NCBI GenBank assembly: GCA_016844745.1
Contig: JAERMQ010000002.1
Coordinates: 62,001-126,000 of the forward strand
Direction: 5' to 3'
Source: Ignavibacteria bacterium
GTDB taxonomy: Bacteria > Bacteroidota > Ignavibacteria > Kapaibacteriales > UBA2268
Length of the DNA: 64,000 bases
A program made the translations under genes and the position numbers. The notes under the pieces were generated by a model. It had not been told where the DNA came from and searched no databases. It saw only the letters and a list, made by a program, of their open reading frames with translations. Shown one piece after another: positions 1 through 9,294 of the stretch. Each line of letters opens with the position of its first letter. Position 1 is the stretch's first letter.

Positions 1-160
1 TTTTTCAAATTGACTCATTTTCAAAAAGACTACTTCTTCCTTAGTATAAGCTTATGCTCCCTCAACTTCAAAGAACGCTGCATTTCAAAAATAATAAACG
101 GAAAAGGACTACCAAGAAAACGATTTTAAAATGATTTAAAAAATATGTAGTATGAAAAAT

Positions 161-186
161 CAACCATAGGGTTAACCCTATGGTTG
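161..186. repeat. Perfect 26-bp palindrome
   Basis: The left half CAACCATAGGGTT is followed immediately by its exact reverse complement, with no spacer. It could be a cruciform, an operator-like dyad or the remnant of a terminator. No U-tract follows on either strand, so a terminator role is not supported. Confidence 0.7.
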
Positions 187-200
187 AATAACTATAAAAT

Positions 201-237
201 TGAGATGTCCAACCACCGGCTGATTTTGGACATCTCA
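201..237. repeat. Hairpin, 12-bp stem and 13-nt loop
   Basis: TGAGATGTCCAA at 201-212 pairs exactly with TTGGACATCTCA at 226-237. The GATGTCC/GGACATC core resembles the GACATCC/GGATGTC arms of the palindrome at 27781-27811, so both may belong to one hairpin family. Function is unknown. Confidence 0.6.
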
Positions 238-297
238 TTAATTCAAAAATTATGTAAATCCTGAAATCCTTAAATCTTATAAATCCCTGTTCAGACC

Positions 298-458
298 ATA
301 ATATAATCCCTGACGGGATAAGCTATCCATGCCGTTATTTTATTTCTACAATAATATAATCCCTAACGGGATAATGTAAATAAATATCACTTAGTGATTA
401 TATAATGGTAGCAAAAACATAAATGAGCAAAACCTTATCCCGACAGGGATTATATTAT
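298..458. repeat. Three REP-like 24-mers (two direct, one inverted)
   Basis: Near-identical 24-mers sit at 298-321 (+), 351-374 (+) and 435-458 (-). Each contains ATCCC and GGGAT flanking a variable TGAC, TAAC or TGTC core, so each can fold into a small hairpin. Spacings are unequal and one copy is inverted, which fits a REP-like dispersed repeat rather than a CRISPR. Confidence 0.7.
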
Positions 459-533
459 ACTCCATCAATCCTAAGTTAAAATGAACTTTTAAATGAAGGT
501 AATCTTTAATTTTTAATTCTTAATTCTTAATTC

Positions 534-968
534 TTAATTCGTAATTATATTGTACATGTCAATAACCCATTTACCATCATTTTCCGGATTACCTATTATT
601 TCCTGGTTCTTAGGGTCAACAACCCAGTCCATCGTTTCAAGAACTAAATATCCGATTAAAGCAGGAATATTGTCATCTTTATTTTCCATAACCTGCATTT
701 GAATCGTCCGCTCTTTTATTGTTATTTCTGCAACATTAAAAATTCGCAACTCTAAACTACCATTCCCTGTTTTGACTGGTGTGGATTTTGCGAATTTAAG
801 ACCAAGTTCCTTAATAACTTTAGGAGGCAAGCAAAGATAAGCAGCGCCTGTATCAACTATTGCGTCAATCTCAACTGCACGAATTTCACTCGGTTTGATA
901 TAACCTTCTTCTGCTAAATTTATATCGCTGAAGTTTTTTATGAAAACTCTTTCCAATGTTCTTCCCAA
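534..968 (-). CDS. Retropepsin-like (clan AA) aspartic protease
   Basis: This is a small single-domain aspartic protease-like protein. The active-site motif IVDTGAAYLCLP (Asp-Thr-Gly) is typical of clan AA retropepsin-like bacterial proteins, which work as homodimers. The C-terminal ALIGYLVLETMDWVVDP stretch matches the usual second hydrophobic block before the family's terminal Pro-Glu-Asn segment. No signal peptide is visible, so it is probably cytosolic. The frame extends to a TTG at 995, but I prefer the TTG at 968 because AAGGA lies about 7 nt upstream and the resulting MGRTLE start resembles relatives; no in-frame ATG exists near the N-terminus. It stands alone beside repeats, with no partner gene, and its substrate is unknown. 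Confidence 0.75.
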   Translation of the reverse strand: MGRTLERVFIKNFSDINLAEEGYIKPSEIRAVEIDAIVDTGAAYLCLPPKVIKELGLKFAKSTPVKTGNGSLELRIFNVAEITIKERTIQMQVMENKDDNIPALIGYLVLETMDWVVDPKNQEIIGNPENDGKWVIDMYNIITN

Positions 969-1193
969 TTGTATTTTCCTTAATTTAATTATCAAAAAAC
1001 AATCAAAATTATTTTCTATTTTATACGATAAAAATTATAAATTATTGCATTTAGCGTAACTCCCGAAGTTTACCAAACTTTGGATGTTTAAACTCTATTG
1101 GCGGTTCAGTTCTGCTTTTTTTATCGTAGTCCACCAACTTAGAATCAGTAAACAAAATAAAAGGCAAGTGTTTCCTTTTGATTCTCTGCACAA

Positions 1194-4100
1194 CTAATCC
1201 ATAACAAGACGAACTGAGCACCCAGCCCTTTTATTGTAGCTGTACCTGGTTAAAAATACAGTACTATAGTCAACATTCCTGCGCCATGCACCCAATGAAG
1301 AACTCTCCGAAAAAGACCACCATAATCCAGAAAGTCCTGATCTGCCGAACGTACCATTATTGAGACGCCAGCCACCCGGAAGAGCGGAAAAGCCAGTTGC
1401 ATTGCGTTTTGCAGGATAATCAGTATTTCCGACAGCTCCAGTTGTTGTTGATGATTGCCAGCCATTTGCTGTAGCTAATGCTTTCCCTATTTTGTTTCCG
1501 CTTGTAGTCCCGTCATAATTATAGCCGTTTGCTATCAGGTAATTTTCCATAGTTGTCCACTCAGCATCACTCGGTACATGCCAGCCGGTAGGAGCCAAAC
1601 CTCGCGGGTCATTTACCGCATACCAGTTGTATAATTTGCCGTAAGTTGTACCATTATTTGCATCATTATTATAATAGCACCAGGCGCCCGTAGTCAGATT
1701 TGCCCACTGTGCAGAGTCCGTTACTTGAGGTATTGCGTCGCCGTTGCGATATGTAGTTACATCGAGATTTTTCGTCATCCATATTTGTGTGCCGATTGTA
1801 ACTTCATTTGGATTTGTAGTAGTTATTGTAAAACTAACTTCATTACTTTTATTCCCATTTACCTTTACTGAGAGATTACCACTTGTGGCTCCTGCCGGTA
1901 CTTTTACAACGATTGAAGTAGCGTTCCAGCTTGAGTAATCACTTGCGTTCGTGGTATTGAATGTTACAAAACTTGTACCTTGCGTTGCACCGAAACCCGT
2001 TCCTGTTATTGTAATATTGTCCCCAATACTTGCCGATGTGGGATTTATACCTGAAATATAAGGAAGAACTGTAAAGTCAACTTCATTGCTTTTAGTTCCG
2101 TTAATTGTTACCGACAATTTGCCACTCGCGGCTCCTGCCGGTACTTTAACAACGATTGTGGTGGCGCTCCAGCTTATGTAATTAGTAACCGAAACTGAAC
2201 CAAACATAACAAATCCCGAACCTTGGGTAGAGCCAAATCCTGAACCGGTTATCGTTATGTTATCCCCGATTTTTGCTGATGCCGGATTTATACTTGTTAT
2301 TTCATGTAATACACTGAAATCTACTTCATTACTTTTCTGTCCGTTAACCGATACAGATACCTTCCAATCAGTAACACCGCCCGGTATAATAACTTTAATT
2401 TCCGTATCTGACCAGCTTGTGTAGTTCACTGCATTTGTATTACCAAATGATACAATGCTATTTCCCTGACTTGTGCCAAATCCCGAACCTGCGATTGAAA
2501 TTTCATCTCCGATTTTTGCGGTTGTTGGCGAAATACTGGTTATTTGTGGAATTATTGTAAAATCCAATTCATTGCTTTTATTTCCATTTACCAATACCGA
2601 TATTTTCCCGCTGGATGCTCCGGCAGGTACTTTAACTTTTATTTCTGTTTGACTCCAGCTTGTAAATTGAGTTGCATTTGTTCCGTTAAATGAAACAATG
2701 CTTGTACCCTGGGTTATATCGAAACCATAACCGGATATGGTAACTTCATCTCCGATTTTTGCTGATACCGGTAAAATTGTATTGATATGAGGAGGTATTA
2801 TGAAATCCACTTCATTACTTTTTTCTCCTTTTGCAGTAACAGATACTTTGCCCGTGGAAGCAAGAGCAGGCACTTTTATTGAGATGCTCTTGTTCGTCCA
2901 ATTTATATAATCTCCAGTTTCGGCTATAGCTCCATTAAATAAAACGAAACCAATTCCACGCGTATCACCGAAATTATCACCGGTAATTATAATGGTTTCA
3001 CCTCTTGCGGCTTTGTTAGGAACGATGCTTGTAATTGAAGGTGTGCTGCTGATTATTTTAAAATCGGCTTTATTACTTAAATAACCGCCAACGTTAAGTA
3101 ACAACATATTATTTCCTGCGGGTAGTCCTACAGGAATTTTCACCTGAATTTCCGTATTCGTCCATTTCGGATATTCTGTTGCTTTTGTAATATCTTTCAG
3201 GGAATTTCCGGTTTTAAAGCCGGCATAGCCGGTTCCGCGATTATCTCCGAAGGCAGTACCCTTAATTGTTATTATGTCGCCGGCTTTACCTTCGGAAGGT
3301 GTTACCGAAGTTATCAAATCATTAGCTTGTGCTAACAATTTTTTATATTCAAAGATGTTTGGGAATTCCTTATCAAAATCAAACCATTTGGATGTTACCC
3401 CAACATTACCTTCAACACCGCCATAAAGTTTCCAAAGAGGTTTGTTTATTAAATCCACATCCAATTCGCCAAAGCCAAAAACATTAGCATAAGCATTTAA
3501 TGCATCTTCTTGTCCATATAAACTAACATTCAATTGAGGACCTAAAAATGCCTTCATTTTTCCACCGACACTTAACGAAGGAGGATTATAAGTAAAATTG
3601 TTTGTAACAGATGATATTTTATTCCAATCACCCGAATTGTATTCAATTCCAGCCGTAACGGTATTTTTGAGACTTATACTGCTTGTAACTTCTCCTTGCA
3701 AATCAATATTATATCCAATCTTAAAATCAACATTTGGAGAAACCACTATTGGAAGGCATATCGGACAAACTCCAACCCAAACTAAAAAATTAAATTCAAA
3801 TAAAGGTTTTCCAAGTATTTCATTTAAAGATGTTTGATAATCTTTTTTAAAACCTATGTTTGCATTAGCATTTAATTTAAATTCATTGTTAACACTTAGC
3901 TGTATTATCAAATATTTTACTTTATTGTTTTCAATAACAATTGATGAGCTTAATTCAGGGGAAACCGTTAAAAAACCATCTACTTTAACCTGATCATTTG
4001 TTGTTTGAGAATTACCATCAACATCAAATAACACCTGATTAAATGTTAATTCAAATGGTTCTAGTGATAGAAGTTTATCATTTTTATCTAACCGTAAAAA

Positions 4101-4745
4101 GCCTTTACCGGTATCAGCTGGCGTTAAACTCTTTTGAATAGATATTATTCCGTTTTCGATTACATCCGTGAGTTTCACTTCTTCGGTTACAACAATAACG
4201 CTATCACCTGAAAGTGTTGCAGATTTTACTCTTTTTAAGAAACCATTCGGTGCATTTTTAGAAGGCTCACCTGCGATTATTTCACCGGCTTTAAGTTTTT
4301 TTGCTGCATCCGAACTTGCATTAAACACCAATTTTGTGCTGTCGGCAAATCTTAATTCTTTTGATTTAGCTGAATCAATTACTGACACGTCACTTACTAT
4401 TTTTGTTTCCAGGTAATAAAGGACAATACTGTCTATATCACTAATAAGATAGGACTTTGGATTATTAAAAATAATAGCAGACAAAATTCCATTATTTAAC
4501 GAATCCTTACTAAATTCGATTTTATCAACTGAATTAACTGGGTAAACATCGCTACTTGTTTTGTTTGTAAATATTTTCATCAGTAAATTATCTGATTTGT
4601 TAGCAATGCTGAGGTCACTTATATCCTCAATCTTAAATTGCTTCAGACTTCCATCCTGCAAATAAAATTTAATAACTTGTTCCTGCTGGGCAAAAAGGGA
4701 TAATGCGAAGAAGAGCAACGATAAACAGATTAGAATTTTTTTCAT
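1194..4745 (-). CDS. Exported multidomain protein: six TIG repeats plus C-terminal FISUMP domain
   Basis: The protein has 1183 residues. A Sec signal peptide (about 1-20, ending LSLFAQ) is followed by short strand motifs of the 'V-KI-FS' type and about 450 residues of unrecognised beta-rich sequence. Six tandem TIG/IPT Ig-like repeats of about 82 residues follow (about 480-980), each with an 'I-sI-P-sa-iGd-itI-G-gFG' opening and a 'SNEvdF' close. The last 200 residues match FISUMP (Fibrobacter succinogenes major paralogous domain), with IGTQIWMTKNLDV and a W/G/Y-rich C-terminus. It is probably a surface or secreted adhesin-like or carbohydrate-related protein. No T9SS tail follows FISUMP. It lies 12 bp downstream of a T9SS-tail mini-protein with a similar N-terminal motif, so the two are probably co-transcribed. 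Ligand unknown. Confidence 0.85.
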   Translation of the reverse strand: MKKILICLSLLFFALSLFAQQEQVIKFYLQDGSLKQFKIEDISDLSIANKSDNLLMKIFTNKTSSDVYPVNSVDKIEFSKDSLNNGILSAIIFNNPKSYLISDIDSIVLYYLETKIVSDVSVIDSAKSKELRFADSTKLVFNASSDAAKKLKAGEIIAGEPSKNAPNGFLKRVKSATLSGDSVIVVTEEVKLTDVIENGIISIQKSLTPADTGKGFLRLDKNDKLLSLEPFELTFNQVLFDVDGNSQTTNDQVKVDGFLTVSPELSSSIVIENNKVKYLIIQLSVNNEFKLNANANIGFKKDYQTSLNEILGKPLFEFNFLVWVGVCPICLPIVVSPNVDFKIGYNIDLQGEVTSSISLKNTVTAGIEYNSGDWNKISSVTNNFTYNPPSLSVGGKMKAFLGPQLNVSLYGQEDALNAYANVFGFGELDVDLINKPLWKLYGGVEGNVGVTSKWFDFDKEFPNIFEYKKLLAQANDLITSVTPSEGKAGDIITIKGTAFGDNRGTGYAGFKTGNSLKDITKATEYPKWTNTEIQVKIPVGLPAGNNMLLLNVGGYLSNKADFKIISSTPSITSIVPNKAARGETIIITGDNFGDTRGIGFVLFNGAIAETGDYINWTNKSISIKVPALASTGKVSVTAKGEKSNEVDFIIPPHINTILPVSAKIGDEVTISGYGFDITQGTSIVSFNGTNATQFTSWSQTEIKVKVPAGASSGKISVLVNGNKSNELDFTIIPQITSISPTTAKIGDEISIAGSGFGTSQGNSIVSFGNTNAVNYTSWSDTEIKVIIPGGVTDWKVSVSVNGQKSNEVDFSVLHEITSINPASAKIGDNITITGSGFGSTQGSGFVMFGSVSVTNYISWSATTIVVKVPAGAASGKLSVTINGTKSNEVDFTVLPYISGINPTSASIGDNITITGTGFGATQGTSFVTFNTTNASDYSSWNATSIVVKVPAGATSGNLSVKVNGNKSNEVSFTITTTNPNEVTIGTQIWMTKNLDVTTYRNGDAIPQVTDSAQWANLTTGAWCYYNNDANNGTTYGKLYNWYAVNDPRGLAPTGWHVPSDAEWTTMENYLIANGYNYDGTTSGNKIGKALATANGWQSSTTTGAVGNTDYPAKRNATGFSALPGGWRLNNGTFGRSGLSGLWWSFSESSSLGAWRRNVDYSTVFLTRYSYNKRAGCSVRLVMD

Positions 4746-4757
4746 ATTTTCTCCTTT

Positions 4758-5216
4758 TTATTTGACTAATATCATTTTTTTGGATTGAATTTCATTTTTG
4801 AATTGTATTTCGTAGTAGTAAACTCCGCTATTCACCTTGTTATTGTTTTTATCTAAGCAGTTCCATTGAATGGAATTCTTTCCTGCCTGGCAGTTTTGAC
4901 ATTCAAGTTGGTGTATTTGATTCCCGGAATTATCGTAGATAATTATTTCTACATTGCCTGACAAGCTGATTTCAAATTCAATGCTGGTCATCTCTGCAAA
5001 AGGATTCGGATAATTTCCTTTCGCAACAAGGGAGCATGCTCCATTGTTACTTTCAACAACGGAGGTAATATTCTCAAATTTAATCTTTTGTATTTGAGAG
5101 ACAGCAATTTTTTCGACCTGATTATTTTTCATCTTAATTAGCAAAGTGTCGCTTGCAGCTTTACAATAAAAATGTATTAAGATAAAAAGAAAAAGAAGAA
5201 TTAGGGCATTTTTCAT
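4758..5216 (-). CDS. Small exported protein with T9SS type A C-terminal sorting domain
   Basis: This protein has 152 residues. A signal peptide (about 1-20) is followed by a short segment with the 'IKMKNNQVEKIAVSQI-KI-F' pattern, also seen at the N-terminus of the downstream giant protein. About 85 residues of T9SS type A tail follow, with GNYPNPF, an EF-IS strand pair, IYD-SGN, GVYYYEI and a terminal KKMILVK. It is nearly all signal and sorting tail with almost no cargo, which is unusual. It could be a truncated cargo, a shuttle partner for its neighbour, or a real minimal surface protein. It is probably the first gene of an operon with the 1183-aa gene. Confidence 0.8.
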   Translation of the reverse strand: MKNALILLFLFILIHFYCKAASDTLLIKMKNNQVEKIAVSQIQKIKFENITSVVESNNGACSLVAKGNYPNPFAEMTSIEFEISLSGNVEIIIYDNSGNQIHQLECQNCQAGKNSIQWNCLDKNNNKVNSGVYYYEIQFKNEIQSKKMILVK

Positions 5217-5272
5217 TTCAACTCCTTGGTAAATAATTTCAAAATTACAAAAATTTATTAATAAATAATCAT

Positions 5273-5812
5273 TTATCTTACTATTCTATCAGGATTTTTC
5301 TTGATGAAATCTGCCCAGGATTTGTTGCTTTTAGATGAAATAGGATTCTTAAGGAAATGGCACAATGCTACTGCCAATGCATCCGAAGTATCGAGATTTT
5401 CTTTTGGCAGTGAAATTTTCAGAAGGTTATTTACCATAAATAATACTTGCTCTTTGCCGGCGCTGCCCTTGCCGGTTACGGATTTTTTTATTTCACGGGG
5501 GGAATATTCGAATACAGGTATATTTTGCATCACAATTGCAAGAATTGCGGCTGCCCTTGCTTGCGACAGTTTGACAGTGGATTGAACATTTTTTGAGAAG
5601 AAAACGGATTCGAAAACAGATGCATCGGGGTTGGTTCGTTCTACTATTTTGCCGATCGTTAGAAAAATTTCTTTGAGACGCTCCGGCATTGAATTAGTAA
5701 GTTTTTTAACTTTGATAGACCCACATTCAATTAGAACGAAGTTTTGCTGCTGCTTTTCAATTACTCCGTATCCACAAATAACAGAGCCTGGGTCTATTCC
5801 GATAATTCTCAC
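5273..5812 (-). CDS. ruvC: Holliday junction resolvase RuvC
   Basis: RuvC is a homodimeric endonuclease that cuts Holliday junctions symmetrically with RuvAB during recombination repair. The 179-residue length is normal. The RNase H-like acidic residues are all visible: Asp7 in GIDPGS, Glu68 in VFESVFFSKN, and Asp141/Asp144 in LDTSDALAVALCH. The GKGSAGKEQV segment that follows the central region is also typical. The next upstream gene is a hypothetical GIY-YIG-like protein; no ruvA or ruvB is nearby. Confidence 0.95.
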   Translation of the reverse strand: MRIIGIDPGSVICGYGVIEKQQQNFVLIECGSIKVKKLTNSMPERLKEIFLTIGKIVERTNPDASVFESVFFSKNVQSTVKLSQARAAAILAIVMQNIPVFEYSPREIKKSVTGKGSAGKEQVLFMVNNLLKISLPKENLDTSDALAVALCHFLKNPISSKSNKSWADFIKKNPDRIVR

Positions 5813-5836
5813 ATTTGAATCATTTTTACTTTTAAA

Positions 5837-6190
5837 TTACCAGGGTAAATTAACATCGATATGGCTTGCCTGCACGTTCTTTTCGACAAACTTCGGCTTC
5901 AATTGGTCGATTAAATAAGATGCAACACCTTTTCGTTTGAAGGATGATACATCTGCCCATGTTACGAAAATACCGTAATTGGAGAACGCCATCAGGGACA
6001 AATCTTCCTTGTCGCGCTTCAATTCTGTACGGATACTACCGAAGGATACTTTCAAAATGTTTCTCTTTCCTTCAGGCTGGCTCCAGATAATATAAACACC
6101 TTCGAGACCTTTCAAATATTTATGTTCAAGGTCAATTTTATCTAATTCGCACCATACGTCACCTTTGCATTTGTACCAATCAACTTCCAC
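5837..6190 (-). CDS. Hypothetical protein, possibly GIY-YIG-like
   Basis: This protein of 117 residues was not firmly recognised. A central LEGVYIIW strand, a later charged RTELKRDKED segment, and a C-terminal helix ending YLIDQLKPKF loosely recall the GIY-YIG nuclease layout, in which the last helix carries a conserved 'LI..LKP'. The canonical catalytic Tyr and Arg/Glu arrangement is not clear, so a nuclease function should not be assumed. No signal peptide or membrane segment is present. It lies 24 bp upstream of ruvC on the same strand and could be co-transcribed with it. Confidence 0.55.
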   Translation of the reverse strand: MEVDWYKCKGDVWCELDKIDLEHKYLKGLEGVYIIWSQPEGKRNILKVSFGSIRTELKRDKEDLSLMAFSNYGIFVTWADVSSFKRKGVASYLIDQLKPKFVEKNVQASHIDVNLPW

Positions 6191-6296
6191 GCTAATTCCC
6201 TAATTTATTTTTAAATTATAAATTTCCTTTTTTGATTAAACAACAAATTTAATGAATTTGAGAAAATAAAACAAATTTATAAATTAACTGTATTTA

Positions 6297-6998
6297 TTAA
6301 TCAGTAGAAGTATCCATAGTAATCACAGACATTATTCCAACAGCAGCAGTTTCCGTACGAAGTCGCCTTGGTGCAAGTTTGCAAAACTCTATATTTTTTT
6401 TACTTTTTAGGAATTTTAATTCGTTACTTGAGAATCCGCCTTCTGGCCCTACCAAAGCCAAAATAGAATCAGTATTACTTTTTGGATAAAATTGAGAACC
6501 TTCTGCATCAGCAACGACGATTCTAAAAAATTCTTGTAAACGGATAAGTTCTTCAATTGTTAACGGCGGATGTATAACAGGAAGCCGACTGCGGCAACAC
6601 TGCTTCATAGCAGCAATAGCTTTGGCTTCAAGGCGAATGATATTTACATTTTTTCTTTGGGAAAAATCACAGATTAATGGGTAGTAATCAGTTAGTCCAA
6701 ATTCGATTGCTTTTTCAAATGCAAATTCCTGGCGCTCGGAGCTGTCCATAATACCTAATCCAAGAGCTATTCTGCCCGCGGGTTCACCAAGGTTATTATA
6801 AAATTTCTCAGGATGAAGTTCATGGCTTTGTTTATCAATGGAAATAATTTTACATTCTGCAGTCAAACCGGAACCATTAGTAATTAAAATGCGTACGCCA
6901 ATATCACATCGGAGGGCGCGTAAATGCTTTGATTCAGCATCATGTAGAATGATTCCTTTTGTTGTCGGTTCTAAGTTCTTATAGTAGAAACAATCCAT
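6297..6998 (-). CDS. rsmE: 16S rRNA (uracil1498-N3)-methyltransferase RsmE
   Basis: RsmE methylates N3 of U1498 in 16S rRNA using S-adenosylmethionine. The 233-residue protein shows the N-terminal PUA-like domain (HLRALRCDIGVRI) and the C-terminal SPOUT knot motifs: ALVGPEGGFS, and APRRLRTETAAVG near the C-terminus. EFAFEKAIEFGL and QRKNVN also match the family. It is transcribed away from the PgpH-like gene, with about 65 bp between the two starts. Confidence 0.93.
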   Translation of the reverse strand: MDCFYYKNLEPTTKGIILHDAESKHLRALRCDIGVRILITNGSGLTAECKIISIDKQSHELHPEKFYNNLGEPAGRIALGLGIMDSSERQEFAFEKAIEFGLTDYYPLICDFSQRKNVNIIRLEAKAIAAMKQCCRSRLPVIHPPLTIEELIRLQEFFRIVVADAEGSQFYPKSNTDSILALVGPEGGFSSNELKFLKSKKNIEFCKLAPRRLRTETAAVGIMSVITMDTSTD

Positions 6999-7065
6999 TT
7001 GATTGAAATATTGGAAAATTTGTTAATTTGAACTAAATAAATATTACAAATAATAATTGTTCGAT

Positions 7066-9294
7066 ATGGCGATCAACGGTACGACACTATTCCACAAACT
7101 TCTTGCTCGAAGAGCGCACGATTTCGAACGAGATAATAAAAGCATTCGCTTTTCCTACAAATTTAAATATATTTTACTGACTTTAACAATCTTTGTTTGT
7201 ACTTTTTTCTTTGCGATAAGGCTGGATTGGTCTGCTAAAAATGAAAGCGAGTATAATGTTGCGCCAGGTTATATTTGGTGGGGACAAACCATAACAGCTA
7301 ACTACACATATCCGGTGTATAAACAGAAATTATTATACCTTGAAGAAGTCAAAACAGCAAGGAAAAGAACCCCCACTGTGTTTGTTTATCAGTCTTCTGC
7401 TTCTTTTGACGCTGATAAAAAGTTGAACTCATTCCTGTCTGGCTTGAGCGACCCTAACGGTATATCCAATACTTCGTTAGCTGATATTCTTTCTGATAAG
7501 GTGATTACTGCTTACAGTGAGCTTCCTTCCAATATTAAAAAACGGGATGAAAATGTTATCCGGATTGAATTACGGAAATATTTATCGAATATTTATCAGC
7601 ATGGATTTATCAGTATTCCTTTGGAGTTGGTAGAACATACGGATATTTGCGTTAGATTAAATAAACTTGAAGAAAAATATTTACAAAAACAATTTTTAAC
7701 AGACTCTATTCGATTTGTTGAAAATGCCAAGAAGGTTTTGTCAGGAAAGTTATCACATGCATCATTTTTAATTTCACAGGAAATTATTTCGCGAATATTA
7801 GTTCCAAATCTGATATATTCAAAAGAGATGACTGATAAAGCTCATGAAAATGCAGAACATTCTGTCGCTAAAACTTCAGGGATTGTACGCAAAGGCGAAA
7901 AAATTGTCGAAAAAGGTGAGGTCGTAACGCGTGATATTTTAGTAAAGCTGCGTTCTTATGAGGAATCCCAGTTTGTTCGTGCAGAGAAAAAATTCTCGAT
8001 TTGGATGTTCATAGGAAGCCTGGGACATGCAACAATTATATATTCGATATTATTACTTTATTTAATGCTTATCAGGCGTCGTATTTTCTATGATAATCTT
8101 CAATTAGGCATTATAAGCGGTATGTTGATTTTTATATCGCTTCAGGCATGGCTATCAGTGCATATTATCAGTTCATTTCCTTTTGAATTTTTAATTTTAC
8201 TACCAGCCTTTTCTATGCTGGCTGCAATTGTTTTCGATTCAAGAACAGCATTCTATATTACGGTTACAATGTCTTTGATGGTTGCCGGTATTCGCGGAAA
8301 TGATTATGAAACCGGAACCACTATGATGTTTGCCGGTATATTAGCAGCATATACGGTGCGGGATATTCAGAGCAGAACACAGATGTTTCAATCTATATTC
8401 TATATTTTTCTTGGATTTGCGTTTGCCCAGGTAGCATTTACATTCGAAAGAACTACAGAGCTAAGTTTAAATCTCAATAAATTTTTAATTTTACTTCTAA
8501 ATTCGGCTATCTCGCCTATGATTACATTCGGCGTGCTTTTTATAATCGAACGGGTTTCGAATATATCTACAGATTTGAGGATAAAAGAATACGATAATTT
8601 GAAGCATCCGTTATTATTGAAAATGTCTGAAATTGCTCCGGGAACTTATCAGCATACATTATCCCTTGCAACTCTTGCCGAACGTTGCGCAATAGCAATA
8701 AATGGCAATCCGCTGTTAGTCAAGGTCGGGACATATTTCCATGATATTGGTAAAATTGCCAAACCCGAATATTTTGCAGAAAATCAACTCGATTTCGAAA
8801 ATAAACATGATTCATTAACTCCAAAGAAAAGTGCTGCTGCTATTCGGGAGCATGTTACGAACGGAATGGAACTCGCCAATCAATATAAGCTCCCAAATAG
8901 AATTTCGGATTTTATTCCAATGCATCATGGAACAACTAAAATCAAACATTTTCTTGCTAAAGCTCTTGAGGAAGCACATGGCGCTCCGATTGACGAAAAA
9001 GATTACCGTTATCCGGGACCAAAACCGAATAATAAAGATACTGCTATAGTCATGATATGTGATTCTGCCGAAGCATTGACTCATGTTGTGGATAAGAACT
9101 CGCAAGATTACGAAAAATCAATCGAAAAGCTGATTCAGGAGCGCATTTTGGATGGTCAGTTCAATGAATGTAATATTACTTTATCTGAACTTAATGTAAT
9201 TAAGGATGTATGCATCAAGCATTTCTTAGGTATTTCACATTCCAGGATAAAATATAAAGATATACCCCAGGATGAAGAAATTGAAGATAATTAA
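7066..9294 (+). CDS. 7TM-HD family hydrolase, PgpH-like (probable c-di-AMP phosphodiesterase)
   Basis: This large membrane protein has the family architecture in order: a short cytosolic N-terminus, one transmembrane segment (about residues 32-50), an extracytoplasmic 7TMR-HDED region, about seven transmembrane helices (about 310-505) and a cytosolic HD domain. The HD domain carries YQHTLSLA, the metal-binding YFHDIGKI (HDIG) and a later MHHGT. Characterised relatives such as Listeria PgpH hydrolyse c-di-AMP; that activity here is inferred. The frame is open from a TTG at 7057, but I prefer the ATG at 7066. Its stop overlaps the start of xerD (TAATG), so the two are translationally coupled. 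Confidence 0.87.
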   Translation: MAINGTTLFHKLLARRAHDFERDNKSIRFSYKFKYILLTLTIFVCTFFFAIRLDWSAKNESEYNVAPGYIWWGQTITANYTYPVYKQKLLYLEEVKTARKRTPTVFVYQSSASFDADKKLNSFLSGLSDPNGISNTSLADILSDKVITAYSELPSNIKKRDENVIRIELRKYLSNIYQHGFISIPLELVEHTDICVRLNKLEEKYLQKQFLTDSIRFVENAKKVLSGKLSHASFLISQEIISRILVPNLIYSKEMTDKAHENAEHSVAKTSGIVRKGEKIVEKGEVVTRDILVKLRSYEESQFVRAEKKFSIWMFIGSLGHATIIYSILLLYLMLIRRRIFYDNLQLGIISGMLIFISLQAWLSVHIISSFPFEFLILLPAFSMLAAIVFDSRTAFYITVTMSLMVAGIRGNDYETGTTMMFAGILAAYTVRDIQSRTQMFQSIFYIFLGFAFAQVAFTFERTTELSLNLNKFLILLLNSAISPMITFGVLFIIERVSNISTDLRIKEYDNLKHPLLLKMSEIAPGTYQHTLSLATLAERCAIAINGNPLLVKVGTYFHDIGKIAKPEYFAENQLDFENKHDSLTPKKSAAAIREHVTNGMELANQYKLPNRISDFIPMHHGTTKIKHFLAKALEEAHGAPIDEKDYRYPGPKPNNKDTAIVMICDSAEALTHVVDKNSQDYEKSIEKLIQERILDGQFNECNITLSELNVIKDVCIKHFLGISHSRIKYKDIPQDEEIEDN

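Larger units (their letters stand above)
1..533. other. Gene-free, repeat-rich intergenic region
   Basis: No convincing gene lies here. From left to right it holds a dispersed repeat (about 65-140) that recurs near 26672, a perfect 26-bp palindrome (161-186), a 12-bp-stem hairpin (201-237), an 'aaatcctgaaatcc...gttcagac' repeat (254-296) that recurs at 26306 and 30191, three REP-like 24-mers (298-458) and a short ttcttaa microsatellite (about 508-540). It reads as an intergenic repeat island. Confidence 0.7.

Noticed and set aside
298-458. Possible CRISPR array
   Set aside because: Only three 24-mers, one inverted, with unequal spacing (29 and 60 nt) and no cas genes. Each unit is a small hairpin, which fits a REP-like repeat.
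1059-1086. Terminator between the aspartic protease and the TIG/FISUMP gene
   Set aside because: TCCcgAAGTTT/AAACTTtGGA forms only a broken stem with no U-tract.
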